Shown here piece after piece: positions 32,586 to 41,117 of a stretch of 64,000 nt of DNA. Every line of letters starts with the position of its first letter. Within the stretch, counting starts at the first letter, position 1. The translations under genes were made by a program, and so were the position numbers. The notes below the pieces were generated by a model. That model was not told where the DNA came from. It ran no database searches and saw only the letters and a list, made by a program, of their open reading frames with translations. This DNA is from Sphingomonas sp. Leaf407 (GTDB taxonomy: Bacteria; Pseudomonadota; Alphaproteobacteria; Sphingomonadales; Sphingomonadaceae), in assembly GCF_001425385.1 (NCBI RefSeq), contig NZ_LMQO01000004.1, positions 349,300-413,299 on the forward strand, written 5' to 3'.

Positions 32586-34250
32586 ATGGGACGGCAACCG
32601 GGGGATAGTTTGTTGGAGTCAGGCACCGATCGCCGCTTGTGGTGGCAGACGCGGTGGTTCGTGGCGGCGATGGCGTTCCTTGCCATGGTGCCGCTGCTGT
32701 GGCCCGACGTGCCGCCGATGGTCGACCTTCCCGGCCATATGGGCCGGTATCGCGTCCAGCAATTGTGGGACACCGGACAGGCCCCGTGGTTCCACCAATG
32801 GTACAACTTCGACTGGAGCCTGATCGGCAATCTGGGCGTCGACCTGCTGGTGTGGCTGCTCGAACCGCTGATCGGCCTCGAACCCGCGGTCAAGCTCATC
32901 ATCCTGACGATCCCGCCGCTGACCGCGATCGGGCTGCTCTGGATCGCGCGCGAGGTGCATGGCCGCATCCCGCCGACCGCGCTGTTCGCGCTGCCGATCG
33001 TCTACAGCTTTCCGTTTCATTTCGGTTTCGCTAATTTCGCGCTGTCGATGGCGCTGGCGCTCAACGCCTTCGCGCTGTGGCTGCGTCTGGGGCGGCAGGG
33101 GCGGCTGGTGCTGCGCGGCGTCGTGTTCGTACCCGTAGCCGGGCTGATCTGGCTGACGCATACCTTCGGCTGGGGCACGCTGGGGGTGCTTGCCGCCTCG
33201 GCCGAGCTGATCCGCGAGCATGACAAGCGGCGCAACTGGTTTGCCGCCGCCTTTTACGCCGGGCTTCACTGTCTGGTGCTCGCTCCCCCTGCGCTGCTGA
33301 TGCTGTTGTGGCGATCGGGTGGCCATGTCGGCGGGCAGACCGCCGACTGGTTCAACTGGCGCGCCAAGATGCAGTGGATGACGATGAGCCTGCGCGATCG
33401 CTGGCGGCTCTATGATCTGGCGTCGGTCGCGGTCTTCTATCTGGTGCTGTTCAAGGGCGTGCGCGACCCAAACATCGGCTATTCGCGCCACCTTGGCCTG
33501 TCCGCGCTGTTCCTGATCGCGGTCTATGCGCTGCTGCCGCGCATCGTGTTCGGATCGGCCTATGCCGATATGCGCCTCGTCCCTTATCTCTTCGGCATCT
33601 GCCTGATCGCGCTGCGTCCCAAACCCGGCGTGTCGATCCGCAACGCGGCGACGCTGGCGGCGATCGGGCTCGCCCTGTTCGTCGGTCGGATCGGGGCGAC
33701 CACCGTCAGCTTCTGGCTCTACGACCGGGATTACGACCGAGAACTGGCGGCGCTCGATCATCTGCCGGTGGGTGCCCGGCTCGTCACCTTCGTCGGCGAG
33801 ACGTGCTACAACGAATGGAAGATGACCCGGCTGCAACATCTGCCCGGCATGGCGCTGACCCGGCGGCTGGCCTATGCCAACGACCAGTGGTCGATGGCCG
33901 GCGGGCAGTTGCTGACGGTGCGCTATCGTATTGCGAAGGGCTTCGCCCACGACCCGTCCGAGCTTGTCACCGACGTGCAGTGCCCGCGCCAGTTCTGGCG
34001 GCCGGTGGCGGCGGCGCTGTACAAATTCCCGCGCGATGCGTTCGATTATGTGTGGATGATCCGCCCGCCCCGCTACGACCGGCGGCTGGAACAGGGGCTG
34101 ATCCCGGTATGGCGCAGTGGCCGCAGCGCGCTGTTCCGCATCGATCACAGCGTTCCCCCGCCCGAATTGACGTGGAGCGATCTGGGCAATCGTCCGTTTG
34201 CCCGGCCCCGCCGCCGCGCGCCGCGCCAGATGGCGGCGAGCGGAAACTGA
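32586..34250 (+). CDS. polytopic membrane protein of unknown function (about 554 aa)
   Basis: A protein with roughly 9-11 membrane helices (FVAAMAFLAMVPLLW, LVLRGVVFVPVAGLIWLTH, FLIAVYALLPRIV, AATLAAIGLALFVGRIG) and a C-terminal globular part of about 170 residues. Early luminal residues PDVPPMVDLPGHMGRYRV, with acidic and His residues after the first helix, recall GT-C glycosyltransferases. This is only a topology-level likeness. The start is uncertain: GTG at 32577, ATG at 32586 or TTG at 32613 (the last has GGGGGAT ahead). The next small gene follows by 26 bases. Confidence 0.7.
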   Translation: MGRQPGDSLLESGTDRRLWWQTRWFVAAMAFLAMVPLLWPDVPPMVDLPGHMGRYRVQQLWDTGQAPWFHQWYNFDWSLIGNLGVDLLVWLLEPLIGLEPAVKLIILTIPPLTAIGLLWIAREVHGRIPPTALFALPIVYSFPFHFGFANFALSMALALNAFALWLRLGRQGRLVLRGVVFVPVAGLIWLTHTFGWGTLGVLAASAELIREHDKRRNWFAAAFYAGLHCLVLAPPALLMLLWRSGGHVGGQTADWFNWRAKMQWMTMSLRDRWRLYDLASVAVFYLVLFKGVRDPNIGYSRHLGLSALFLIAVYALLPRIVFGSAYADMRLVPYLFGICLIALRPKPGVSIRNAATLAAIGLALFVGRIGATTVSFWLYDRDYDRELAALDHLPVGARLVTFVGETCYNEWKMTRLQHLPGMALTRRLAYANDQWSMAGGQLLTVRYRIAKGFAHDPSELVTDVQCPRQFWRPVAAALYKFPRDAFDYVWMIRPPRYDRRLEQGLIPVWRSGRSALFRIDHSVPPPELTWSDLGNRPFARPRRRAPRQMAASGN

Positions 34251-34276
34251 CCGGCCCGATTTTACAGGAGTATATC

Positions 34277-34603
34277 ATGGACCTGCTGAACAACGCCCTG
34301 AACTTCGCCGGGCGGTTCGACCTGCCCGCCATCGCCGAAAAGGCCGGCCTCTCGCCCGAACAGGTGCAGACGGTGATGGGCCTGCTCGCGCGCTTCGCCG
34401 ACCATGCCGATCCGGCACAGGAAGCCGCCGACCACAGCGGCGTGTCGCGCCACCAGATCGAAGCGATCCTGTCGGAGATCGGCGGCGCGGACGCGCTCGG
34501 CCAACTGGCGCAACTGTTCGGCTTCGATACGGGCACGGGCACCGGCACCGGAGGTCTGGGCGACGTGCTCGGCAATCTGGGTGGCATGTTCGGGCGGAAG
34601 TAG
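34277..34603 (+). CDS. small helical protein of unknown function (108 aa)
   Basis: The start ATG at 34277 follows a clean AGGAG at six to seven bases. The 108 residues form acidic, Ala/Gly/Leu-rich amphipathic helices (PAIAEKAGLSPEQVQTVMGL, GVSRHQIEAILSEIGGADAL). They end in a flexible tail with alternating Thr and Gly (DTGTGTGTGGLGDVLGNLGG) and a basic GRK end. No signal peptide or membrane helix is present. The helix layout loosely recalls DUF937/YidB-type proteins, but I do not assign a family. It may be cotranscribed with the membrane protein upstream. Confidence 0.75.
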   Translation: MDLLNNALNFAGRFDLPAIAEKAGLSPEQVQTVMGLLARFADHADPAQEAADHSGVSRHQIEAILSEIGGADALGQLAQLFGFDTGTGTGTGGLGDVLGNLGGMFGRK

Positions 34604-34612
34604 GCGCCGGGA

Positions 34613-34639
34613 CGCTGATCCAGCACTGCTGGATCAGCG
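34613..34639. terminator. perfect 13-base-arm palindrome between convergent genes
   Basis: CGCTGATCCAGCA and TGCTGGATCAGCG, one base apart, form a perfect hairpin between the stops of the small helical protein and the GNAT protein. It may end transcription in both directions; no T-run is seen. Confidence 0.6.
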
Positions 34640-34667
34640 CGGGACCGACCAGCTCCACCGAATACCC

Positions 34668-35798
34668 CTATCCGCGCCGGAACGGGGCCAGTTCGCCGAG
34701 ATATTCCTGCTCCTGCGCGACCGCCGCACGCTCGCGCGTCAGGAAATCGGCGACGGCGGCGCGAAATCCGGGGTCGGGCAGAAAATGCGCCGACCATGTC
34801 GTGACCGGGGTATAGCCGCGCGCCAGCTTGTGCTCGCCCTGTGCCCCCGCCTCGACCCGGGCCAGACCGCGCGCGATCGCAGCGTCGATCGCCTGATAAT
34901 AGCATAGCTCGAAATGGAGGAACGGCACCTCCTCCACCGCGCCCCAGTAGCGGCCGTAGAGCGCATCGTCGCCGATCAGGTTGAGCGCCCCGGCGATCGG
35001 CACCCCGTCGCGTTCCGCAAGGATCAGCAGCACCCTGTCGCCCATCGCCTGCGACAGCAGCGGAAAGAAGCTGCGGGTGAGGTAGGGCTGGCCCCATTTG
35101 CGGCTACCGGTGTCCTGATAGAAGCGCCAGAAGGCGTCCCAATGGTCGGGGCGGATGTCGGCCCCGCTCAGATGACGGATCGTCAGCCCCGCGACGGCGG
35201 CGGCGCGTTCCTTGCGGATCGCCTTGCGCTTGCGGCTGGCGAGGTCGCCGAGGAAATCGTCGAAGCCGGCATAGCCGCGATTGGCCCAGTGGAACTGCGT
35301 GCCGGCGCGGGTCAGCCATCCCGCCGCCTCGAACAGCGGGAGTTGCTCGTCGGTCACGAACGTCGCGTGCGCCGACGACAGCCCGTTTTGCGTCACCACC
35401 GCCTCGAGTCCCGCGATCAGCGCGCTGGCCTGTGCTCCGTCGCGCAACAGCAGGCGGGGACCGGGAACGGGCGTGAAGGGCACCGCGATCTGAAGCTTGG
35501 GATAATAGTCGCCCCCTGCCCGGCCCCATGCGTCGGCCCAGCCATGGTCGAACACATATTCGCCCTGGCTGTGCGCCTTGGCATAGGCCGGGGCGATCGC
35601 GGCGGGAACGCCGCCGGCATCATCGACGATCACCGGCAGCGCCTGCCACCCCGATCGCCCACCGACGCTGCCCGATTCCTCCAGCGCGGCGAGGAAGGCA
35701 TGGGACAGGAACGGATTGCCGGGGCCGGCGCAGGCGTCCCACTGGTCGGCGGGAACGGCGCGGACGCCCTGGGCGATGCGGGCAGTGATGGTCGTCAC
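34668..35798 (-). CDS. GNAT-superfamily protein (COG3146/DUF482 type)
   Basis: A protein of about 376 residues in the peptidogalycan-biosynthesis/FemAB-like GNAT group. Family blocks seen include GNPFLSHAFLAALEESGSVG, HSQGEYVFDHGWADAWGRAG, YYPKLQIAVPFTPVPGPRLL, SRKRKAIRKER and YGRYWGAVEEVPFLHFELCY. The start is placed at the GTG at 35796-35798; a TTG three codons earlier is the alternative. These proteins are widespread in alphaproteobacteria and their substrate is unknown. It stands alone, with an MscS channel gene upstream on the same strand. Confidence 0.85.
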   Translation of the reverse strand: MTTITARIAQGVRAVPADQWDACAGPGNPFLSHAFLAALEESGSVGGRSGWQALPVIVDDAGGVPAAIAPAYAKAHSQGEYVFDHGWADAWGRAGGDYYPKLQIAVPFTPVPGPRLLLRDGAQASALIAGLEAVVTQNGLSSAHATFVTDEQLPLFEAAGWLTRAGTQFHWANRGYAGFDDFLGDLASRKRKAIRKERAAAVAGLTIRHLSGADIRPDHWDAFWRFYQDTGSRKWGQPYLTRSFFPLLSQAMGDRVLLILAERDGVPIAGALNLIGDDALYGRYWGAVEEVPFLHFELCYYQAIDAAIARGLARVEAGAQGEHKLARGYTPVTTWSAHFLPDPGFRAAVADFLTRERAAVAQEQEYLGELAPFRRG

Positions 35799-35839
35799 AG
35801 GGTCCAAGATAAGCGCGCCGCTTCGCCCCGCAACGGTGC

Positions 35840-37120
35840 TCAGTCGCGCGTCATGCGGATTTCGTCACGGATCATCACCTCGCGCCGCGGCACGGGGATG
35901 GTGATGCCATTCTCCTTGAACAGATCCCACAGCCGGTTGAGCACGTCGGAGCGGACATTGCCGACACCCTGTTCGGGATCGCTGATCCACGCGAGGATTT
36001 CGTGCTCGACGGCATATTCGCCGTAGGAGATCAGCCAGACATTGGGCTTGGGACTGCGCAGCACGCGCGGGCTTTGCTGCGCCGCCTGCAACATCAGCTT
36101 CTGCGCGAGGCGCAGATCGGTTTCGTAGCCGACGCCGACGGGGATGCGCACGCGCACGTTGCGGTCGGAGAAGGACCAGTTCTCCACCTCCTGCGTCATC
36201 AGATTCTCGTTGGGGATCAGATGCTCCTTGCCGTCGCGGGTGATGACCGAGACGGCGCGCACGCCGATCTTGTTGACCCAGCCGAAGCTGTCGCCGACGA
36301 CGATGACGTCGCCCGGCTTGATCGATCGGTCCATCAACAGGATGATCCCGGCGATCAGGTTGCCGATCGTTTTCTGCAGGCCAAAGCCGACCGCGAGGCC
36401 GAGCCCGCCCGAAAAGATCGCGAAGGTCGTCAGGTCGATGCCGAGCAGGTCGACGCCGAAGAAGAACGCGACGATGACGATCGCGATCGACGCCAGCTTC
36501 TGCGCCAGCAGCTTCTGCGCCGGATCGAGGCTGCCCGCCTGCGCGACGCCGTGGGCGACGATACGGTTGGTCAGGCGGACGACGGCATAGAGCACGACCA
36601 CGGTCAGCAGCGTGCTGACCACCGCCAGCAGCGACAGGCGGCGTCGCCCGACCGAGAAGCCGATCGCGTCGAGCGTGTTCGTAATCGGTCCCAGCCCGCC
36701 GATCGCGCCCGACAATGCCGAGACGAACAGGATCGCCGCCACCGTCCACGCGATCCAGCGGGCAAGGCCGACGCCGCGCAGCAACTGCACCGCCAGCCGC
36801 GCGACCGCCGCGCCCAGCGCCAGCCCGATGACGATGTCGGCCAGCGCCCCCCAGTCGCGGACCTGCGCCACCACCGCCAGCACCAGCACCGCGACCAGAT
36901 GGCGCAGGATGTCGCAGATGCGCGGGGCGATGCCGACGACATGGTCGCCGACCCGCTTCGCCCAGGCTTGCGACAGCGCCGGCCCCCACCGCCGCCCGGC
37001 GAACCAGCCGAGCGCGAGCGACAACAGGACGCAGCCGAGCGCCACGCCCGCCTCGACCAGTTGCGGCGGGTCCGGCAACGGCACCCCGCGCGCCGCCAGC
37101 CATGCCGCCGCCGGGTTCAT
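35840..37120 (-). CDS. MscS-family mechanosensitive channel
   Basis: A 426-residue channel with about six helices, more than the three of E. coli MscS, then the conserved pore and beta domain. The pore helix and following signature read FSGGLGLAVGFGLQKTIGNL, and the cytoplasmic beta domain shows IKPGDVIVVGDSFGWVNKIG and LIPNENLMTQEVENWSF. It would open under membrane tension to release solutes during osmotic downshock. The ATG at 37118-37120 overlaps the upstream metC-like stop by four bases, an odd partner functionally. The family call is firm. Confidence 0.93.
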   Translation of the reverse strand: MNPAAAWLAARGVPLPDPPQLVEAGVALGCVLLSLALGWFAGRRWGPALSQAWAKRVGDHVVGIAPRICDILRHLVAVLVLAVVAQVRDWGALADIVIGLALGAAVARLAVQLLRGVGLARWIAWTVAAILFVSALSGAIGGLGPITNTLDAIGFSVGRRRLSLLAVVSTLLTVVVLYAVVRLTNRIVAHGVAQAGSLDPAQKLLAQKLASIAIVIVAFFFGVDLLGIDLTTFAIFSGGLGLAVGFGLQKTIGNLIAGIILLMDRSIKPGDVIVVGDSFGWVNKIGVRAVSVITRDGKEHLIPNENLMTQEVENWSFSDRNVRVRIPVGVGYETDLRLAQKLMLQAAQQSPRVLRSPKPNVWLISYGEYAVEHEILAWISDPEQGVGNVRSDVLNRLWDLFKENGITIPVPRREVMIRDEIRMTRD

Positions 37121-38310
37121 CGCGCCGCGCGGAACCGGGCGAGGCCGGCGTCGAGGTCGGCGATCAGGTCGGCCGGATCCTCCAGCCCGATCTGGAGCCG
37201 GACCATCGGCCCCTGCGCCTGCCAGCGGGTGGCGGTGCGGTGGCGCTGCGGATCGATCGGCAGCGCGAGGCTTTCGAAGCCACCCCAGCTATAACCGATG
37301 CCGAACAGCGCGAGGCCGTCGATCAGTGCGGCGCGGGCGACATCGCTCCCACCGTCGAGCACGAAGGCGAACAACCCGGCGCTGCCCCGGAAATCGCGCA
37401 CGAACAGGTCATGCCCCGGACAGCCGGGCAATGCCGGGTGCAGCACCCGCGCGACGCCGTCCTGCCTAGCCAGCCAGCGGGCGATGGCTAGCGAACTTTC
37501 GCCATGCTGTTTCAGCCGCACCGCCATGGTGCGCAGCCCCCGCGCGCCGAGCGCGGCATCGTCGGGGCCGACATGCTGGCCGAGCTGATAGGTCGCGTGG
37601 CGCAACCGCTCCCAGTGCGATTCGACCACCGTCGCCGATCCCAGCATCGCATCCGAATGGCCGACGACATATTTGGTGCAGGCCATGATCGTCACGTCGA
37701 CGCCGTGGGCGATCGCCGGGAACAGCAGCGGCGTGGCCCAGGTATTGTCGAGGATCGTCGTTATCCCCCGCGCCCGCGCGACCGCCGCCATCGCCGGCAC
37801 GTCCTGCACCTCGAAGGTCAGGCTGCCGGGGCTTTCGAGGAACAGTACGCGCGTCGCATCGGTCATCAGTCCGGCGATGCCCGCCCCGATCATCGGATCG
37901 TAGAAGGTGGTCGCCACCCCCATCGCCGCCAGCATGCCGTTCGCGAAGGCGCGGGTCGGGTCATAGGCGCTGTCGGGCAGCAGCAGGTGATCGCCGGGCT
38001 TGAGAAACGCGAGCAGCGCGGTGGTGATCGCCGCGACGCCCGACGGATACAGCAACGTGCCGTGCGCGCCGGGTTCGAGGTCGGTCAGCGCCTCGGCCAG
38101 CGACCATTGCGTCGGCGTGCCGCGCCGGCCGTAGAACAGCCGGTGGTGGGTATCGCTCCCCGCCGCCGCGCGCAGGTCGGCGACGCTGTCATACAGGATC
38201 GTCGAGGCGCGCCACACCGGCACGTTGACCACGCCGGTGGTCCATTCGGGGCGACGCCCGCCGGTGACGGCGCGGGTGGCGGGGGATACGGACAAGTCGG
38301 TCGGCTTCAT
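37117..38310 (-). CDS. metC: cystathionine beta-lyase (PLP-dependent)
   Basis: A 397-residue PLP enzyme of the Cys/Met metabolism family. The cofactor Lys is K213 in MACTKYVVGHSDAMLG. Other marks are FYGRRGTPTQWSLAEALTDL near residue 60, LLYPSGVAAITTALLAF and YSWGGFESL near the C-terminus; the last is typical of MetC rather than MetB. It cleaves cystathionine to homocysteine, pyruvate and ammonia. It is linked by four-base overlaps to sseA upstream and the MscS gene downstream. A cysteine-desulfhydrase role is possible. Confidence 0.88.
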   Translation of the reverse strand: MKPTDLSVSPATRAVTGGRRPEWTTGVVNVPVWRASTILYDSVADLRAAAGSDTHHRLFYGRRGTPTQWSLAEALTDLEPGAHGTLLYPSGVAAITTALLAFLKPGDHLLLPDSAYDPTRAFANGMLAAMGVATTFYDPMIGAGIAGLMTDATRVLFLESPGSLTFEVQDVPAMAAVARARGITTILDNTWATPLLFPAIAHGVDVTIMACTKYVVGHSDAMLGSATVVESHWERLRHATYQLGQHVGPDDAALGARGLRTMAVRLKQHGESSLAIARWLARQDGVARVLHPALPGCPGHDLFVRDFRGSAGLFAFVLDGGSDVARAALIDGLALFGIGYSWGGFESLALPIDPQRHRTATRWQAQGPMVRLQIGLEDPADLIADLDAGLARFRAAR

Positions 38311-39137
38311 GGCGTCACTTTCGGGGTGGCGGGGTCGGCGGCCCATTCGGTCCAGCTTCCGTCGTAGAGCGCGGCATCGCGGCCGAGCAGGTGGAGCGCG
38401 AAGGCGGGTACGGCGGCGGTGATCCCCGATCCGCAGGTCGCGGTGACTGGCCGGTCGAGATCGATCCCGGCATCGGCGAACAGCGCGGAGAGGGCCTCGG
38501 GCGACTGCCATGTCCCGTCGGTCTTAAAGAAGCGCGCGTAGTGCAGGTTGCGGCTGCCCGGGATATGGCCGGAGGGCAGCCCCCGCGGATCGGCCTCGCT
38601 CCCGTCAAAGCGCGCGGGCGAGCGCGCGTCGACCAGTTGCTCGCTTCTCCTGTCGAGCGCGGCCAGCACCATCGCCTTGGTCCGCACCGCCGCCAGATCG
38701 GGATCGGCGACGAAGCGCGTCGCATGTACCAGTGTCGTACCGGCTTCGACCGGACGCCCCTCGGCGCGCCACTTCGCCAGCCCGCCGTCGAGCAACGCGA
38801 CCGGCAACGACGGCGCGAAGCGGCGCAGCAGCCACCACGCCCGCGCGCTCGTGCGGTGCGGCGAGTCGTCGTAGAGGACGATCCGGTCTTCGGGTCCGAT
38901 ACCGATCGCGCCCAGCCGCTCGGCGATCTTGTCTGCGGCGGGCAGCGAGGTCACCTGCCCCGACGACAGGCCACGCAGGTCGAGGAAGTGCGCGCCGGGG
39001 ATATGGCCGGTGGCGAACTCGGCGGCCTCGTCGCGCGGCGGATCGGTCTGCACCGCGACATAGGTGGCGTCGAGGACGACGAGGCCCAGATCGTCCAGAC
39101 GATCGGCGAGCCATGCGGTGGAGACGAGCGGTTGCAT
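38307..39137 (-). CDS. sseA: 3-mercaptopyruvate sulfurtransferase
   Basis: A 276-residue protein with tandem rhodanese domains. The C-terminal domain carries the active Cys in TATCGSGITAAV, whose CGSGxT loop marks mercaptopyruvate rather than thiosulfate sulfurtransferases. The N-terminal inactive domain has FATGHIPGAHFLDL and IVLYDDSPHRTSARAWWLLR. The start is the ATG at 39135-39137. It overlaps metC, so sulfur release and transsulfuration enzymes are coexpressed. It lies 41 bases downstream of the TetR gene on the same strand. Confidence 0.92.
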   Translation of the reverse strand: MQPLVSTAWLADRLDDLGLVVLDATYVAVQTDPPRDEAAEFATGHIPGAHFLDLRGLSSGQVTSLPAADKIAERLGAIGIGPEDRIVLYDDSPHRTSARAWWLLRRFAPSLPVALLDGGLAKWRAEGRPVEAGTTLVHATRFVADPDLAAVRTKAMVLAALDRRSEQLVDARSPARFDGSEADPRGLPSGHIPGSRNLHYARFFKTDGTWQSPEALSALFADAGIDLDRPVTATCGSGITAAVPAFALHLLGRDAALYDGSWTEWAADPATPKVTP

Positions 39138-39178
39138 GACCGCCGGCTTAGGCGGCACCCCGCCAAACGGCAACGGCT

Positions 39179-39784
39179 TCAGGTGACGCTGCGCACCGCC
39201 AGATCGACATGCAGCGCGACCACCTCGGCGCTGTCCAGCCGACCGCCCGGCCGGAACCACGTGCAGACCCCGGTGAGCAGCCCAAGCAGCGCATAGGCGG
39301 TGACGCGCACGTCGCCGATACGCAAGCTGCCGTCGCCCGCCCCTTGCGCCAATATGTCGATCAGCCGCGCTTCGTACTCGCCGCGCAGGCCGGCGACGAT
39401 CGCGTGGTTTGCCGGCGTCAGCGCGCGCAGTTCGGAATTGCCGACGAACACCGCCTGCTGCCGGGTGATGTGATGCTCGACATGGAAGGCGGCGAACCGC
39501 TCCAGCCGCGCCCTTGCCCCCGTCACCCCGTCGAGCGCGGCATCGCAGGCGGCGATCAGGTCGCGCAGATGCCCCTCGACCACATCGAACAACAGCCCCT
39601 GTTTGGTGTCGATATGGTTGTAGAGCGATCCGGGCTGAATGCCGACCGCCTGCGCCAGCATGCGCAGGCTCATCGCCTCATAGCCATGACGCGCCAGCAG
39701 TTCGAGCCCCTTGGCCCGGATCGCCGCCAGCGTCTGGGGACCGTTCGATCCGATCGTGCGCATCTGGCCGCGTTCCTTCCCCAT
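39179..39784 (-). CDS. TetR-family regulator, probable controller of the leucine/isovalerate operon
   Basis: A 201-residue repressor type. The N-terminal helix-turn-helix is visible in ARHGYEAMSLRMLAQAVGIQ followed by PGSLYNHIDTKQGLLFDVV; the C-terminal half is an effector-binding helical domain. The start at 39784 (MGKERGQM) is used; a Met seven codons later is possible. It is divergent from the isovaleryl-CoA dehydrogenase gene with a 166-base gap holding a palindrome at 39817-39836. TetR regulators of acyl-CoA metabolism (LiuQ-like, PsrA-like) sit in this arrangement. The effector is probably an acyl-CoA. Confidence 0.87.
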   Translation of the reverse strand: MGKERGQMRTIGSNGPQTLAAIRAKGLELLARHGYEAMSLRMLAQAVGIQPGSLYNHIDTKQGLLFDVVEGHLRDLIAACDAALDGVTGARARLERFAAFHVEHHITRQQAVFVGNSELRALTPANHAIVAGLRGEYEARLIDILAQGAGDGSLRIGDVRVTAYALLGLLTGVCTWFRPGGRLDSAEVVALHVDLAVRSVT

Positions 39785-39816
39785 GGCTGCGGGAACAAGC
39801 GGGTTGCTCCCTGCGT

Positions 39817-39836
39817 AAACGAACGTATGATCGTTT
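39817..39836. promoter_or_regulatory. candidate TetR operator upstream of the liu operon
   Basis: A 20-base palindrome has perfect outer arms AAACGA and TCGTTT around ACGTATGA. The AACG..CGTT style is common for TetR regulators of acyl-CoA genes. It lies in the gap between the divergent regulator and liuA. Confidence 0.5.
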
Positions 39837-39950
39837 CTATAACTGTCGGGCAAGGGCGAATCGTCCCTGGACCCGTACGAACGATGGAGAGATGCCTTGG
39901 CCCCTTGCCGCCCCGCGCCCGCCCCTCGTCCGTCGACGAAGGGTTGAGCG

Positions 39951-41117
39951 ATGCAGGACTTTGATTTCGCGCTGGGCGAAACCGCCGACATGATCCGCGA
40001 GACGGTACGCCGCTTCGCCGCCGATCGCATCGCGCCGCTGGCGGCGCGGATCGATGCCGAGGACTGGTTCCCGCGCGACGAACTGTGGACTGCGATGGGC
40101 GAACTGGGCCTGCACGGCATCACCGTCGAGGAGCAATGGGGCGGCCTTGGCCTCGGCTATCTCGAACATGTCATCGCGTGCGAGGAGGTCAGCCGCGCCA
40201 GCGCGTCGGTGGGGTTGAGCTACGGCGCGCATTCCAACCTGTGCATCAACCAAATCCGTCGCTGGGGCAGCGACGCGCAGCGCGAGAAGTATCTGCCCAG
40301 ACTCATCAGCGGCGAGCATGTCGGCGCGCTGGCGATGTCGGAAGTGAGTGCGGGCAGCGACGTCGTGTCGATGAAGCTGCGCGCTGCCAAAGCCGATGGC
40401 GGCTATGTGCTGAACGGCACCAAATTCTGGATCACCAATGCGGCGTACGCCGACACGCTGGTCGTCTATGCCAAGACCGGCGAGGGATCGCGCGGGATCA
40501 CCGCCTTCCTGATCGAGCGCGGCATGGCCGGTTTTTCGATCGGGCAGAAGATCGACAAGATGGGCATGCGCGGATCGCCGACCGCCGAACTGGTGTTCGA
40601 CGATTGTTTCGTGTCGGACGATCAGGTGGTGGGACCGCTCAACGGCGGTGTCGGCGTGTTGATGAGCGGGCTGGATTACGAACGCGCGGTGCTGGCCGGC
40701 ATCCAGCTCGGCATCATGCAGGCGTGTCTCGACGTGGTCATCCCCTATGTCCGCGAACGCCGCCAGTTCGGCACGCCGATCGGCAGTTTCCAGCTCATCC
40801 AGGCCAAGATCGCCGACATGTATGTCGCGCTCAATTCGGCGCGGGCCTATGTCTATGCCGTCGCGCGGTCGTGCGATGCCGGGCGGACCACCCGCTTCGA
40901 TGCGGCGGGCGCGATCCTGCTGGCGAGCGAGAACGCCTTCCGCGTTGCGGGCGAGGCGGTGCAGGCGCTGGGCGGGGCGGGCTATACCAAGGACTGGCCG
41001 GTCGAACGCTTCCTGCGCGATGCCAAGCTGCTCGACATCGGGGCGGGCACCAACGAGGTCCGGCGGATGCTGATCGGGCGCGAACTGATCGGCCATGACG
41101 CGCCGAGGGCGCAATGA
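39951..41117 (+). CDS. liuA: isovaleryl-CoA dehydrogenase
   Basis: A 388-residue acyl-CoA dehydrogenase that turns isovaleryl-CoA into 3-methylcrotonyl-CoA, passing electrons to ETF. The two ACAD signatures are [17 protein letters not shown] (FAD loop) and [20 protein letters not shown]. The family-specific catalytic Glu lies in [14 protein letters not shown], as in isovaleryl-CoA dehydrogenases rather than short-chain ACADs. It opens the leucine operon, faces the TetR gene, and its stop overlaps the carboxylase gene by four bases. Confidence 0.92.
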   Translation: MQDFDFALGETADMIRETVRRFAADRIAPLAARIDAEDWFPRDELWTAMGELGLHGITVEEQWGGLGLGYLEHVIACEEVSRASASVGLSYGAHSNLCINQIRRWGSDAQREKYLPRLISGEHVGALAMSEVSAGSDVVSMKLRAAKADGGYVLNGTKFWITNAAYADTLVVYAKTGEGSRGITAFLIERGMAGFSIGQKIDKMGMRGSPTAELVFDDCFVSDDQVVGPLNGGVGVLMSGLDYERAVLAGIQLGIMQACLDVVIPYVRERRQFGTPIGSFQLIQAKIADMYVALNSARAYVYAVARSCDAGRTTRFDAAGAILLASENAFRVAGEAVQALGGAGYTKDWPVERFLRDAKLLDIGAGTNEVRRMLIGRELIGHDAPRAQ

